A DNA stretch of 64,000 nt from Thiorhodovibrio litoralis (GCF_033954455.1 NZ_CP121473.1:4326501-4390500); one strand, 5' to 3'; shown: positions 16,811 to 26,820, numbered from the stretch's first letter. The notes: generated from the letters alone by a model not told the origin. Program-made: numbers and translations.

Positions 16811-17988
16811 CCTGACGCAGATCCGCCGCCACCGAAGGCCGCCAGAATGGCCTCGATATTCTCCACATGCACCATCTCCAGCTCGGGATAGATCGGCAGG
16901 CACAGCACCTGCTCGGCTTTGGCGTGGGCCATTGGCAAATTCGCTGGTGCCGCGCTTGGCAGATTGCGATAGGCGCTGAAGCTTGCGATCAGCGGGTAGA
17001 AGTAGCGCCGCCCGAAGTAGTTGTAGCTCTTCAGATGCTCGTAAACGGCATCGCGGCTGTGGCCGTAGGCTACGGCGTCGATAAAGATGGGAAAATAGGC
17101 CTCGTTGTAATCCACCTCCGGTGCCGGGTGCAGGCAGGAAATACCCGGAATATCGGCCAGTAACGCCCGATAACGCTCGGCCAGGGCACGGCGGGCGGCG
17201 ATGGCTGGCTCAATATGTTTAAGTTGCAAGAGCCCCAGCCCGGCCTGGAACTCATTCAGCTTGGCGTTGATACCAGGCGCCACCACTACGGTTTCGTCGG
17301 CAAAGCCGAAGTTCTTCAGAAAATCGATCCGCGTCTTGGTGCGCTTGTCGTGACAGATGATCGCTCCGCCCTCAAAGGTATGGAGCACCTTCGTAGCATG
17401 AAAGCTCAGGATGCTTAAATCCCCATGGGTCAGCACTGAGATGCCCTGCTGCCGCACGCCAAAAGCATGGGCGGCGTCGTAGAGGAGCGTGAGCCCATAA
17501 CGGTCGGCGATGGTCTGATAGGCCTCCACCGGTGCCGGATGACCATAGACATGCACCGGCAGCAGGCCGGTAGTTTGGGGAGTGATGGCGCTTTCGATGC
17601 GTTCGGGATCAAGATGGCAATAGCCAGGCTCGATGTCGACGAAGACGGGCTTGATGTTGTTCCACCAAAGCGCATGGGTGGTGGCAGCAAAGCTGTAGGG
17701 GGTGGTAATAACCTCGCCCGTGACGCGCAGGGCTTGCAGGGCAGTGACCAACGCCAGGGTGCCGTTGGCAAACAGGCTGATGTAGGGCACGCCGAGATAT
17801 GCGGACAAAGCCTGTTCGAATTGCTGGTGCATCGGCCCGTTGTTGGTTAGGCAACGGCTTTCCCAAATGCCCGACAGCATTTTGGTAGTCTCTTCCAGCG
17901 GAGGGAGGAAGGGGCGGGTGACTAGGATGGGGGCTTGGGCGCAGAAGGGCGAACTCATGTTTACTTGTTTAAACCACACTGTCGGCAT
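16807..17988 (-). CDS. DegT/DnrJ/EryC1/StrS sugar aminotransferase
   Basis: The protein is a PLP-dependent sugar aminotransferase. It shows PFLPPLEE, WESRCLTNNGPMHQQFE, FANGTLALVTALQAL, and LSFHATKVLHTFEGGAI with the PLP lysine, then the substrate region NFGFADETVVVAPGINAKLNEFQAGLGLLQL. It would put an amino group on a nucleotide-linked keto sugar. The frame starts at 17988; the second Met at 17958 (MSSPFCAQAP) suits the family length better. It heads a set running through WbqC, adenylation enzyme, NeuD-like, ACP and SDR, which together suggest an N-acylated amino sugar. Confidence 0.9.
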   Translation of the reverse strand: MPTVWFKQVNMSSPFCAQAPILVTRPFLPPLEETTKMLSGIWESRCLTNNGPMHQQFEQALSAYLGVPYISLFANGTLALVTALQALRVTGEVITTPYSFAATTHALWWNNIKPVFVDIEPGYCHLDPERIESAITPQTTGLLPVHVYGHPAPVEAYQTIADRYGLTLLYDAAHAFGVRQQGISVLTHGDLSILSFHATKVLHTFEGGAIICHDKRTKTRIDFLKNFGFADETVVVAPGINAKLNEFQAGLGLLQLKHIEPAIAARRALAERYRALLADIPGISCLHPAPEVDYNEAYFPIFIDAVAYGHSRDAVYEHLKSYNYFGRRYFYPLIASFSAYRNLPSAAPANLPMAHAKAEQVLCLPIYPELEMVHVENIEAILAAFGGGGSASG

Positions 17989-18030
17989 TGCAGTGCGGTA
18001 GTTAACCTTAAGTGTTAGATGGCGCTCAAC

Positions 18031-19164
18031 TTAACGAGGCGAAGCATAGAGTACCGTTTCCTCAGCATGGATGGTGTGGTGATCCAAATAGAAGTCATAA
18101 TATGGAAAGGCGGCGGCAATGAAGTGCGGGATTGCAACAAAATCAACTATCTTGTGATAGAGCGAAATGGCAAGCTTGGGCCGATATCGCTTAATTGTTG
18201 CGCTTGCGCCCTGCAGGGCAGCCAGTTCCGCGCCCTCAATGTCGAGTTTGATGAAATCCAACCGTTCCTGGGGATGCTGCGCAAGGTAGTCATCGAGCGC
18301 AACGACCGGCAAACCACTCTCGCGCCCGAGGATGCTGAAGCCTGGGACGACAGCACCTTTCGTCTGAATAATAGCTTCGCTTTGGTCGGCTTCTTGCTGA
18401 TCGGGAGGGAGGGCAAAGGTGACATTCGTTTTGGCTCCGAGCGCATAAGGTAACACTTTGATGGTGTCAAGCTCATTGAGCTTGGCATTGTGTTGGGTCG
18501 CCTTTTGATGCTGCGGCAAGGGATCGAAGCTTAGCACCCGGCCGGTCTCGCCCGCCGAAATAGCAAAAGCCACTGCGGTCTCGCCCAGACAAGCGCCCCC
18601 GTCGATGATCCAATCGCCAGGTTCTGGTGCAATACGCACGCCGGCACGCTCGAAATAGTACTGTCGGGGTTGCGCCAGAAATGAACACGCCACACTGCCT
18701 GCCCAAGCATCTAGGGTGATGGTGCGCCCGAAAGCAGTGCCCCGATATCGCTTCACGGCCCCGAAAAGGCCGCTCAGCGAAAGTTCAGCGGGACCGACTT
18801 CCCAGCCTTGCGCTTTCTCGAACACCGCTTGCTGTTCCATGTAATAATCGACACCGGGGCGAATCACCACATGACGATGGCCAAGTAGGCGGAAGAGAAT
18901 AAGCCTATCCAATAGTGTACGACTGTCGTCGTCCCTGAGCAACAGCCAGGTGGCGAATAGTTCGGCCGAATGATCAATAAACCAGTTTAGATAGTTCGCA
19001 TGGAGCGATACGTTATTCGCCTGCGAGCGATCTATACCATCATAGGAAAACCGCTGTTTATCGTAATTATTATTAACATTAATACCCATCAGCCTGAAAA
19101 ACTCACCGAGCAGAGCGCGGCGCCATTGGTCTTGATCCATTGAATTATCCATATGCCAAAACAT
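18031..19164 (-). CDS. FkbM family methyltransferase
   Basis: The C-terminal half carries the FkbM signature: WIIDGGACLGETAVAFA (motif I), VLSFDPLPQ, then LDFIKLDIEGAELAALQGA and the ending YDFYLDHHTIH.AEETVLYA typical of the family. The N-terminal 130 residues are helical and unassigned. FkbM enzymes O-methylate sugars or polyketides. Several Met codons lie in the first 10 residues; a later one is possible. It lies upstream of the aminotransferase set, 42 bases away, on the same strand. Confidence 0.85.
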   Translation of the reverse strand: MFWHMDNSMDQDQWRRALLGEFFRLMGINVNNNYDKQRFSYDGIDRSQANNVSLHANYLNWFIDHSAELFATWLLLRDDDSRTLLDRLILFRLLGHRHVVIRPGVDYYMEQQAVFEKAQGWEVGPAELSLSGLFGAVKRYRGTAFGRTITLDAWAGSVACSFLAQPRQYYFERAGVRIAPEPGDWIIDGGACLGETAVAFAISAGETGRVLSFDPLPQHQKATQHNAKLNELDTIKVLPYALGAKTNVTFALPPDQQEADQSEAIIQTKGAVVPGFSILGRESGLPVVALDDYLAQHPQERLDFIKLDIEGAELAALQGASATIKRYRPKLAISLYHKIVDFVAIPHFIAAAFPYYDFYLDHHTIHAEETVLYASPR

Positions 19165-19279
19165 GCCCGATAATCACAGTAAAAACACTCGATTATAATA
19201 TCGAATCACTCCGGAAGTAAAAAGAAGTGGTCCAAGATTGGTTTTCCGGATCTGCCGCAATCTCAGCCAACAACGCGTA

Positions 19280-20627
19280 CTAAGATCTTGCGTAAACAAA
19301 AGGCCATGAAACTTCGTCTTGAGCAACCAAATTAGCCAATTCAGTAACAGTCACCCGAGCTTTGGGCTTAACTATATTGCCAATCACTAGGTAATTGGAG
19401 CAGTATTCAGTTAATTTAATCCGATCCATCACAGCCTTTGCCTCACTTTTCCGACCGAGTTTATTTAGCAATAATGTATAGGTTGGCCAATATTTTGGTC
19501 TCATGCTATTTTGCTTATATTCCGCAGACATTAGCCGCTCTGCGAGTTCCAGATTTCCTGACTCCAGATGCGCAAACCCTATGTAGGTGACCCAATCTGG
19601 ATTTTTCAGATATTGAAGATAGGACTCCCAACTTAGACCCCGTCCGGTCGCAGCTTCGAACAAGCGGTCAAACAATTCGTTTGGATACTGGCGTTTCAGT
19701 GAAATATCACGTTGATAAAGATTGCGACAAAATGACTCCCCGCGACCAAGCAAAAACCCCCAATAGCCGAGCATGGTGTAGCCCCCTTTTATACTCGGTA
19801 CTTCTGCGTAAGCCTCGTCCATCAGCTCTATTGCTTTATCAATCGACTCAACAATCGCGGTCGCCAAAGCGTAGTATTGTCTCCAAGGGCCAGTTAGTCG
19901 TCCTTGCATTCGATCGCGTAAGATCCATTGACGCGCTGTATTCCACTCTGCGGCATCAGCACCTAAAGACCATCCCACATTTGCAAATCCATCTTTTATA
20001 AACGCATCTTCATCATAGGCTGCTAAAATCAAATGCTTTGCTTTTTCAAAAAAGCCATTTTGTCCATACAATTGCGCTAGTTTTAATTTCCAATCTATTG
20101 ACAATCTATTCGCCCGAAGATCCCGCTCCGTTAGAGCTATCGCTTTTTGGCAATCTCCGGTTTCGTTATATATCGTCCAGCCTATAGTTGCAAATCCATT
20201 TTTTCTATTTGCATCTTCGTCATATAATGCAGCAATCAATTTCTCTGCTTTTTCAAAAAGACCTTTCAGTCTATACAATTGGGCCAGCTTCCATTTGCCA
20301 GCTAATGATAATCTATTAGCTAGAAGATCCCGCTCCGCTAAAGCTATCGCCTCTTGCGAATCTCCAGTTTCCTTATCTATGGTCCAGCCTATAGCTGCAA
20401 ATCCATCTTGTATATTTGCATCTTCGTCATACACTGCGACAATCAAATTTTCTGCTTTTTCAAAAAAGCCATTGCGTCCATACATTTGGGCAAGCTTCAA
20501 TTTCCAAGCTGGCGACAATCTATTCGATCGAAGATCCCGCTCTGCTAAAGCTATCGCCTTTTCACAATCACCATCATTCATCATCTGCCACCAAAGCTGT
20601 GCGATTTCGCCGGCTGAACATAAGTTT
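19280..20627 (-). pseudogene. 3' part of an IS-split repeat protein gene
   Basis: This is the downstream part of one gene cut by the ISAs1 element at 20638-21940. Removing the element and one 10-base duplication joins it in frame to 21941-23409, giving 938 codons. As it stands a frame of 434 codons (ATG at 20584) remains open. It holds three near-identical 69-residue units (20572-19952), each with AIALxERDL, WKLKLAQ-Y and AExLI-Y-ED-DGFA-GW, followed by more diverged units. The units look like degenerate TPR/Sel1-like helical pairs. Coding DNA is AT-richer than the 5' part. Confidence 0.75.
19952..20572 (-). repeat. Three tandem 207-bp coding repeats
   Basis: Units 20366-20572, 20159-20365 and 19952-20158 each encode 69 residues and are closely similar at DNA and protein level. 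Each contains a helix with AxxxERDLxxNRLS, then KLAQxYxxxGxFEKA and YDEDAxxxDGFA. This points to recent tandem duplication inside the gene, with room for copy-number change by slippage or recombination. Confidence 0.85.
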
Positions 20628-20637
20628 TTTTCGTGGG

Positions 20638-21940
20638 CAGGGCAATCGCATCAAGGTCCACTAATATTCGAGTCGCCTGACATCGTCTTCCGCCGTGGCG
20701 GATCGGGCGGCTCAAAAAGCAGTTTTCCCAGGTATTTCTCATTCCACCCAGCCGTCAATCGCTTGTTGTGAATCCCCAGTTTATGCGTGGAGTCCTTTTT
20801 CAGCCGAGTCAGGGCAAGATGTCTCAAGACCGCGAAGTTCTCCCGTGCAACCGGCTCGCGCAGGCGCGACTCATCTTCACGAAAGCCGATGTCCAGACAC
20901 CAGTGAACCGCATTTTCGATCCCCCAATGGCCGCGCGCGGCTGTGGCAAAGGTGTCGGCGTTGATGCCACAGCTCCCGATGTAGTAGCGTGTCTCTTGCG
21001 TGATCTTGCCGTTGCAGGTGCGCTCACTCTGCACCATGCCGATCATGTTCATCCCCTTCCAGCCTTCGCTGTGTGGCACCGCGCTGAGGTCTTCAAGCGT
21101 GCGGTAGCGACGGGTTTCGACGCGGCCATGTCCGCTGTCGCGCGTTTCAACGCCCTCAGAGACCAGTCCGGCATAGCCGCGCGCATCGGCTTCAATGAAC
21201 GCTTCATTGACCTCTTCGACCAGGTGACCTTGGTTGCCTTTGAGGGCCAGCAAGTAGTCGCCGCCTTGGTCGATAATTTGCGCGGCAATGGCTTTCTGGC
21301 AGCCCATGGCATCGATCGTGACGATGCATCCGCGCAGGCAGAGCAGTTCCAGCAACTTCGGAATCGCGGTGATCTCGTTGGACTTCGCTTCGGTGGCAAC
21401 CTGTCCCAGCACCATCCGGTTCGCCGTGGCCCATGCGCTGACCATATGCAATGCCCCCAGTCCGCGTGCCCGATCAAAGGAGTGACGCAGGGTCTTGCCA
21501 TCAATGGCCACCACCTCCGCCGGGATCAGTTCGCGAATCGATTCGGCCCACGAGCGGAAGCAGGCTTGAAAGGCCGCCGGCTCGATCAGCGAAAACACCC
21601 GCCCGAAGGTATCGTGGGACGGAATCCCATTGGGCAAGTCCAGAAACTGCCGCAGCCACGCCTCCTTGCTGCGCCCAAACTGTGCGATCGCCGCGAAGCC
21701 CTCGGCCCCGCCAAGAATAGCGGCGATGGCGATCACGATCATCTCCAGAAGAATGTGCCGCCGCTGCGTGGGGTTGCGCGGATCGACAAGTGGGGCAAAG
21801 TGCCGCGTGAGTGCGTGATCAAGGGCAGTAGCAGATGGCATGGCAGGTCTCCGAGTCAGGCAAGTATTTTCAGCTGATTATCTTGGAAACCTCTACCTGT
21901 GTCTAAAAGTATATTATTAAGCGTTGATGCGATAGCCCTG
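20638..21940 (-). mobile_element. ISAs1-family insertion sequence, complete
   Basis: The ends are CAGGGCAATCGCATCAA at 20638 and, reading inward from 21940, CAGGGCTATCGCATCAA: inverted repeats with one mismatch in 17. Both ends are flanked by the same 10 bases, ttttcgtggg (20628-20637 and 21941-21950), a target duplication of the length usual for ISAs1. The element is 1303 bp and carries one transposase gene whose stop lies inside the left repeat. It sits inside a reading frame, which it breaks. The intact duplication suggests a fairly recent insertion. Confidence 0.95.
20651..21841 (-). CDS. ISAs1-family transposase
   Basis: The 396-residue DDE transposase has the family N-terminus (HFAPLVDPRNPTQRRHILLEM) and VVAIDGKTLRHSFDR with the first Asp. 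VTIDAMGCQKAIAAQI holds the second Asp. HWGIENAVHWCLDIGFREDESRLR holds the Glu. Full length and unbroken, so the element may still move. It is read from the minus strand, the same direction as the gene it interrupts. Confidence 0.95.
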   Translation of the reverse strand: MPSATALDHALTRHFAPLVDPRNPTQRRHILLEMIVIAIAAILGGAEGFAAIAQFGRSKEAWLRQFLDLPNGIPSHDTFGRVFSLIEPAAFQACFRSWAESIRELIPAEVVAIDGKTLRHSFDRARGLGALHMVSAWATANRMVLGQVATEAKSNEITAIPKLLELLCLRGCIVTIDAMGCQKAIAAQIIDQGGDYLLALKGNQGHLVEEVNEAFIEADARGYAGLVSEGVETRDSGHGRVETRRYRTLEDLSAVPHSEGWKGMNMIGMVQSERTCNGKITQETRYYIGSCGINADTFATAARGHWGIENAVHWCLDIGFREDESRLREPVARENFAVLRHLALTRLKKDSTHKLGIHNKRLTAGWNEKYLGKLLFEPPDPPRRKTMSGDSNISGP

Positions 21941-23409
21941 TTTTCGTGGGCTCTTTCAAACCATTCTTGAGCGTCCCACGCGTCTTTCGTAAGCTGCAAT
22001 ATCTCGCCGTAGTCTGTCCACCGGCGGGGAGATAGTCTCTGTGCCCGCGCATCTTGATCAAACCAATGTCTTACTTGCACGTGATCCTGTTTTCTTAAGG
22101 AGTCCTGCCCAAGGTCAGCAAAGCCGTCACGCAAACCCGGGTCCTGGGCGTAGAGCGTGCTGACAAGTCTCTCGGCTTCATCTTCCCGGCCCATTTGCAG
22201 ATGCCAAAGGGCGGTGCGCACCTCGGCTTGGGGCGTTAGGCGTCCGAGTTTGCGATCCTGCTCGACCAGATCGAAGGCTGCGGGCCAGTGTTTGGTGTCT
22301 GCGAAGCCTTCGGCGAGGCGGGCGAAGCAGTCTTTTGCTTCTGGGTTTTCTGCGTACCGTTTGCGGAAATGCTCGTCGGTTGCTTGGCGGCTTTCTGCGG
22401 CCATGTAGGGGTAGCCGAAGGAGCGCAGTTGCGCGAACAGTTCGTCTGGGCCGATCAGGTCTTCGCGGCCGAGCATGTTGTCGCAGAAGCTTTGCTGGGC
22501 GGCGGTGATGGGCTCGAACGGGATTGGCGCTTCGGCTGGGTCTTGTTCTGGCAGGAATAGGGTTTCCCAGTGCTTTAGGCGCGCGGAGAGTTCTGGACTG
22601 CGCTGGCTGCCGAGCACGTTTTTGAAGTCAGCGGAGATTGTGGAGACGCTTTTGGCTGGCTCCCAGGCGACGAAGGGGACGCCGGCGACCAGGGAGGCAA
22701 AGACGTGGCCGCCGGGGAAGGCGCCGAGGGCGAGGTTGCTCAGGCGCAGCAGGTGCAGCAGGCGGAACAGAAAGTCTGGGTCGCTCAGGTGGCCGGCGCT
22801 GACGACGGGGAGCCCGGCCTTTTTGAATGGCCGGTGTTTGCCGTGGGCGATATCTTGCCAATGGATGCAGACGGACAGCGGCAGCAGGTGGTCGTGGCCG
22901 GCTTGTTTTTGTTGCTGGCAATATTGCTTGAGCTTTGTGATGACCTGGTCGAGGTCGATCTCGCGTTTGATGTGGCCGGTGGAGCGCGGCAGGAAGTAGA
23001 TGGTGCCGCTACGGGCTTCTGGCATCGGGGGGCCGAAGTGCTGGTCCATGAGCCGTTGCGCATAGAGCAGTGGCGAGGCAGATGGGATGACGCGCAGGTC
23101 GGTCTGCGCGCGCCAGAGCTTGGTGCGAAAGTCCGGGTAGCTCATTACGCCGGGCAGACCGCATTGGCGTTCCATGTCGTAGAGGCGTTGGTCGTCGAAG
23201 TAGACGCCGTGGGTGAGCAGCACGGGGAGCGGTTTGTCGAATGGGTGGCCGCTGTAGGCCTTGAGGATGGTCGCGAAGCCGTAGTTGTCGTTGGCGTGGT
23301 ATTTCTCCCACGGCGGCATGATGCGCGGGTCGCACAGGGCTTCCAGCTGCTTTTGGTCCCGCAACGTTTGTTGCAGGGAGATGGGCTGAAAGTTGAGGGG
23401 TTGCGCCAT
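21856..23409 (-). pseudogene. 5' part of the IS-split gene: glycosyltransferase-like domain plus repeats
   Basis: The authentic sequence is 21941-23409; the last 28 codons of the open frame come from the ISAs1 end. Residues about 30-330 look like a GT-B-like or capsule-type domain (VLLTHGVYFDDQ, IYFLPRSTGHIKREID, GAFPGGHVFASLVAGVPFVAWE); no firm family was recognised. From about residue 380 repeat units begin (AERLVSTLYAQDPGLRDGFADLG), the same type as in the 3' part. The truncated product keeps the N-terminal domain and might retain some function. The intact gene probably belonged to surface-glycan synthesis. Confidence 0.75.
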
Positions 23410-23624
23410 GGATTGGTTTGCTGTTTAGGCTGGACGGGGTTGCTTTAGGGTTATCGACGCAGGCGGCTCTTGCTTGAGGGGGCCTGCGATCTCCAAGTCT
23501 TTAAGCAGGATATCCAAAGCGCGCGACTTGGGCACGTTAGATTTGACTCTCGAGCTGCTGTTTAAACGCGGCATGGCTTGATAACGTCGCCCCAGTCTCG
23601 CATGGGCGATTGACGAAGATGCGA
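23410..23624. other. Short intergenic stretch with a shared repeat
   Basis: This gap contains CGCAGGCGGCTCTTGCTTGA near 23459, part of a segment also present near 26112 upstream of the second DUF2887 copy. At the first site CGCAGGC and GCCTGCG could pair as a hairpin. It is probably duplicated flank from the nuclease-like gene copies. Confidence 0.4.
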
Positions 23625-24407
23625 TTAGGCGTGTCGCAGTTCTTCATCCAGCCAGGCATCCAGGTCGGCGGCATCGGTGAAGTCGAGCAGGGCTTCGCCG
23701 AGTGCTTCTAGTTGTGCCAAGGTCAGGGCTTCGAGACGCTTGTGCTGTGCGGCGGATAGCCTGCCAAGACGGCGAGCGAGCAGGCGCCGGATCAAGCCGC
23801 TGGCTTCTTCTTGGCGGCCTTCATCGCGGCCTTCTTTGCAGCCTTCGTCGCGACCCTCCTTGATCCAGATTGGTCGATTTCTCGCGACGATATCCTGGTA
23901 CGCGCGGGTTTGTTCCAAGGGGGTGAGTTCGCCGAGCATGGTGAGTATCTCCTCGATGGTCAGGGTCGGGAAACGGGCCATTATCCAGGATTGAAATACA
24001 TCCCGGCATTGTCGCCGGACAGGTTCCGGGAGTGGGGCTTGTTGGATGATACGATAGGCCGCTGGGGCTTGTGTGCGCAGTTGTGCTTGGTCTTCGATCA
24101 AAAAGGGCAGAAAGGTTGCCAGCAGCGGGTGGTCAGGATCGGTTTGCCGCAGGTCGTGCAGGACATCAATCAGGTAAACCCGCCGGATGGGCGGGTCGGG
24201 ATCACGCTCGATGAGGTCCGGCCAGGGCGGGGTTTGGGGATCGTGCTCGGGGATGAGGAAGAGCAGCAGTCCGCGCACCTCGCGCTTGGGATGGGCTTCC
24301 ATCAGCAGGCCCATGTCGATGAGCATTCTGGCGTATATGCCCGGGTCGCACCAGCCTTGGACTTCGATAGCGTGAATCGGTTCTTGTTGGTTGGCGGGCA
24401 GGACCAC
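23625..24407 (-). pseudogene. DUF2887/DUF4351 Rpn-like protein, N-terminus lost
   Basis: Codons match the middle and end of DUF2887-type nuclease-like proteins: VLPANQQEPIHAIEVQGWCDPGIYARML (the E-Q/W strand of the PD-(D/E)xK-like core), then a linker and a DUF4351 tail (LIRRLLARRLGRLSAAQHKRLEALTLAQLEALGEALLDF). Compared with the copy at 25362-26059, the first 45 or so residues are missing. Upstream the same frame runs back through RRLDG to the stop of the neighbouring Rpn gene, so the 5' end was lost by a rearrangement. The family is linked to recombination-promoting nucleases. Confidence 0.65.
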
Positions 24408-24455
24408 ACCGTCGAGGCGGCGTTCTCCGGTTGGTTCCTGAGTCGTCGCCCCGCC

Positions 24456-25215
24456 TCAATGCGGATCGAAGACCGCGCTGAGGGTGGGGGCGTCGAGGAT
24501 GCGGTCACTCCAGGGCTCGAGTTGTTCTTGGGTGGCGTGTTGCAGGCGCGCTTGGGTGCTTTCGTCGAGTGGGCCGAAGCGTTTGGTGAGTTGGCGTCGG
24601 AGCATGGCGGCTTGGCCCTTGTGCTCTCCTTCGCGCAAGGCAAAGTTGCGTTCGGTGACGGCATCGCTCAGGGCGCGTTCGCGTGCCAGGGCTTTGTAGC
24701 GTTCTTCCTCATCGGCGCTGATGCGTTGGAGGTCGTTCCAGGCTTGTTGGACGGGGGCGGAGTCGAGGGCGCTCATGGTGGTGTGCTCCTTCCAGTGTTT
24801 GAAGAATTTGATCCAGGCTTGGAGGTCAGTCTCCAGGCGGTCGGTCAGGCCGAGCCGGTCGGCTTTGGGCAATTCGATGATGTGCAGGATGAGTTGGTCG
24901 CTCAAGCGGACGCTTGGCTGGCGGCGGTCGCGAAACTCGAACCGCCAGTGGGCTTGTTGGCGCTGGTTTTTGGTCTCTGTGAAGAGTTCAAAGTCGACCA
25001 GGTGGATGCCGATGACGGGCCGCGCTTGGCTATAATCTTCGCCGGTCTTTAGTTGCTGCGCATAGACCTTGGCAAGGTAGAACAGGTTTCGGACGCTCAG
25101 GGCGGACGGCGTTGATGAGGGCAACTAGCAGTTCTGGCGCGCGGACGAACAGCCGTTTGAAGACGTAGTCGTTCTTCGGGTCAAGTAGGTCGGGGCTGGT
25201 ATCCACGGGTCTCAC
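24456..25215 (-). pseudogene. Rpn-family nuclease gene, frameshifted with internal deletion
   Basis: The 5' segment (25215 inward) gives LLDPKNDYVFKRLFVRAPELLVALINAV, the conserved Rpn N-terminus. It then jumps to another frame at about 25105, continuing as SVRNLFYLAKVYAQQLKTGEDYSQARPVIGIHL and the rest of the protein to 24456. The part between, about 60 residues including the catalytic PD-(D/E)xK strands, is missing. The product cannot be an active nuclease. Intact members (Rpn, PD-(D/E)xK transposase-like) promote RecA-independent recombination. Confidence 0.75.
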
Positions 25216-25361
25216 CGCTGTTGGCCAGTTTGACGTGTTTGATCAGCTGCTGGTCAAAGATTGGATTAGCACTGCCGGTAGGCGTGGGCCGCCCGACGGG
25301 AAATCTCGACCGGTGATCTCGCGGTTCCAGGCTCACATCGCCGATTACCGCAAGATACCGA
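25216..25361. other. Intergenic between broken Rpn-like copies
   Basis: No gene is visible. It is probably leader or flank sequence of the Rpn-family relic. Confidence 0.35.
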
Positions 25362-26059
25362 TTAGGCGCGCCGCAGTTCTTGATCCAGCCAGGCGTCCAG
25401 GTCGGCGGCATCGGTAAAGTCCAGCAGGGCTTCGCCGAGTGCTTCGAGTTGTGTCAAGGTCAGTGCTTCGAGTCCTTTCTCCTGTGCGGCGGATAGACTG
25501 CCAAGCCGGCGAGCGAGCTGACGCCGGATCAAGCCGTTGGCTTCCTCCTGGCAGCCTTCTTTGCGGCCTTCCTTGATCCATATTGGCCGATTTCTTGCAA
25601 TGATATCCTGGTAAGCGCGGGTTTGTTCCAAGGGAGTGAGTTCGCCGAGCATGGTGAGTATCTCCTCGATAGTCAGGGTCGGGAAACGGGCCATTATCCA
25701 GGATTGAAACACGCCCCGGCATTGTCGCCGCACAGGTTCCGGAAGCGGGGCTTGTTGGATGATGCGATAAGCTGCTGGGGCTTGCGTGCGCAGTTGAGCT
25801 TGGTCCTCGATCAAAAAGGGAAGAAAGGTTGCCAGCAGCTGGCGTATATGCCCGGGTCGCACCAGCCTTGGACTTCAATAGCGTAAATCGGTTCTTGTTG
25901 GTTGGCGGGCAGGACCACGCCGTCGAGGCGGCGTTCCAATGCCTTGAAATCTATGGCGTCAAATTGATAGGGACCGACTACAGTTAGACCACCGCAAAGG
26001 ATGCGCAGGAATTCGTCGTCAGTGCGCAGGAGTAGGTAAATTTCCTTGTCTGTTTGCAT
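25362..26059 (-). pseudogene. Second DUF2887/DUF4351 copy with internal deletion
   Basis: From ATG 26059 the frame reads MQTDKEIYLLLRTDDEFLRILCGG and the same core as the copy at 23625-24407, up to CDPGIYA. There about 200 bases are absent compared with that copy and the frame changes. The rest (LLATFLPFLIEDQ to the DUF4351 tail at 25362) continues in another frame. The two copies are otherwise almost identical, so this is a duplication followed by separate decay: one lacks the N-terminus, the other the middle. Confidence 0.75.
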
Positions 26060-26342
26060 GGGCGGCCGGTGTGGAGTGCTGGAGGAAGTAGTTGGCGCCA
26101 CTGCGGTGTCGACGCGGGCGGCTCTTGCTTGAAGGGATCCGCAGGCTCTAGGGCTGAAGGCCGCACCCGGACTGCGCTGTTTGGGCGCAGTGGTTGTCTT
26201 CTCTAAGCATAGCGCGGATTCTTGGGATGCCTAGATGCGTTAAATCAATTTGATGGGCGTGGTTTTTCGATTGGCGGTGAAGTTTGGTCACGCGGACCGT
26301 CACCTTTTTTGGGCTAGCGCAATCAACTTATTATCAAGGACG

Positions 26343-26603
26343 TTATAGGCGCCGATAGCGAGCTAGGCTTTCAGGTGCCAGATCTTCGCCCTCGGGCCAG
26401 GTCAGCGCATCCAGTGGGTCGATGCTAACTTGGCTGAAATACCGGTCTTGCCGCAATCGCCAGTAAGCCTCGCGGCGCTGAATCAATTGGGCGAGGTCTA
26501 TCACCCAGTGTTCGCCGCTGTGCAGCAGGACTCCCAGACAATGCTGCTCAAGGGGCGTGGCATCGATCACCCGGGGCCAGGGCGAATTAGCTGCTGAGTT
26601 CAT
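26343..26603 (-). CDS. DUF2442-like small protein
   Basis: Using ATG at 26603 (MNSAANSPWPRVIDATPL) the protein has 86 residues. The pattern HWVIDLAQLIQRREAYWRL, FSQVSIDPLDALTWPEGEDLAPESL fits DUF2442, whose members end with a WPxGxDLAPExL motif and often accompany DUF4160-type partners in toxin-antitoxin-like pairs. No DUF4160 partner is seen here. It lies among degraded genes, so it may be an orphan. Confidence 0.55.
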   Translation of the reverse strand: MNSAANSPWPRVIDATPLEQHCLGVLLHSGEHWVIDLAQLIQRREAYWRLRQDRYFSQVSIDPLDALTWPEGEDLAPESLARYRRL

Positions 26604-26706
26604 TCCATTTCTCCATAAGTTCAGCGTGATTGCTGCAAATAAACTGCTGAATCTTTTTCGACTGTGTTGGTGGCCCAACGCGAATCGCCACAGCCACCCC
26701 AGCGCA

Positions 26707-26814
26707 TCAGGCCTGTTTTTCCGCGGTGACCGCCGAGGAGGCGGCGCTCATGGTGGTTTGATCCTTCCAGTGTTTGAAGAATTTGATCCAGGCTTGGACA
26801 GCTCTTGGTGACAT
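26707..26814 (-). pseudogene. Third Rpn-family fragment
   Basis: Minus-strand codons give VQAWIKFFKHWKDQTTMSA, almost the same as LQAWIKFFKHWKEHTTMSA in the Rpn relic at 24456-25215, followed by an unrelated tail and a stop at 26707. Only about 30 codons remain. It shows that another Rpn gene was once here. Confidence 0.7.
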
Positions 26815-26820
26815 GAGAGT

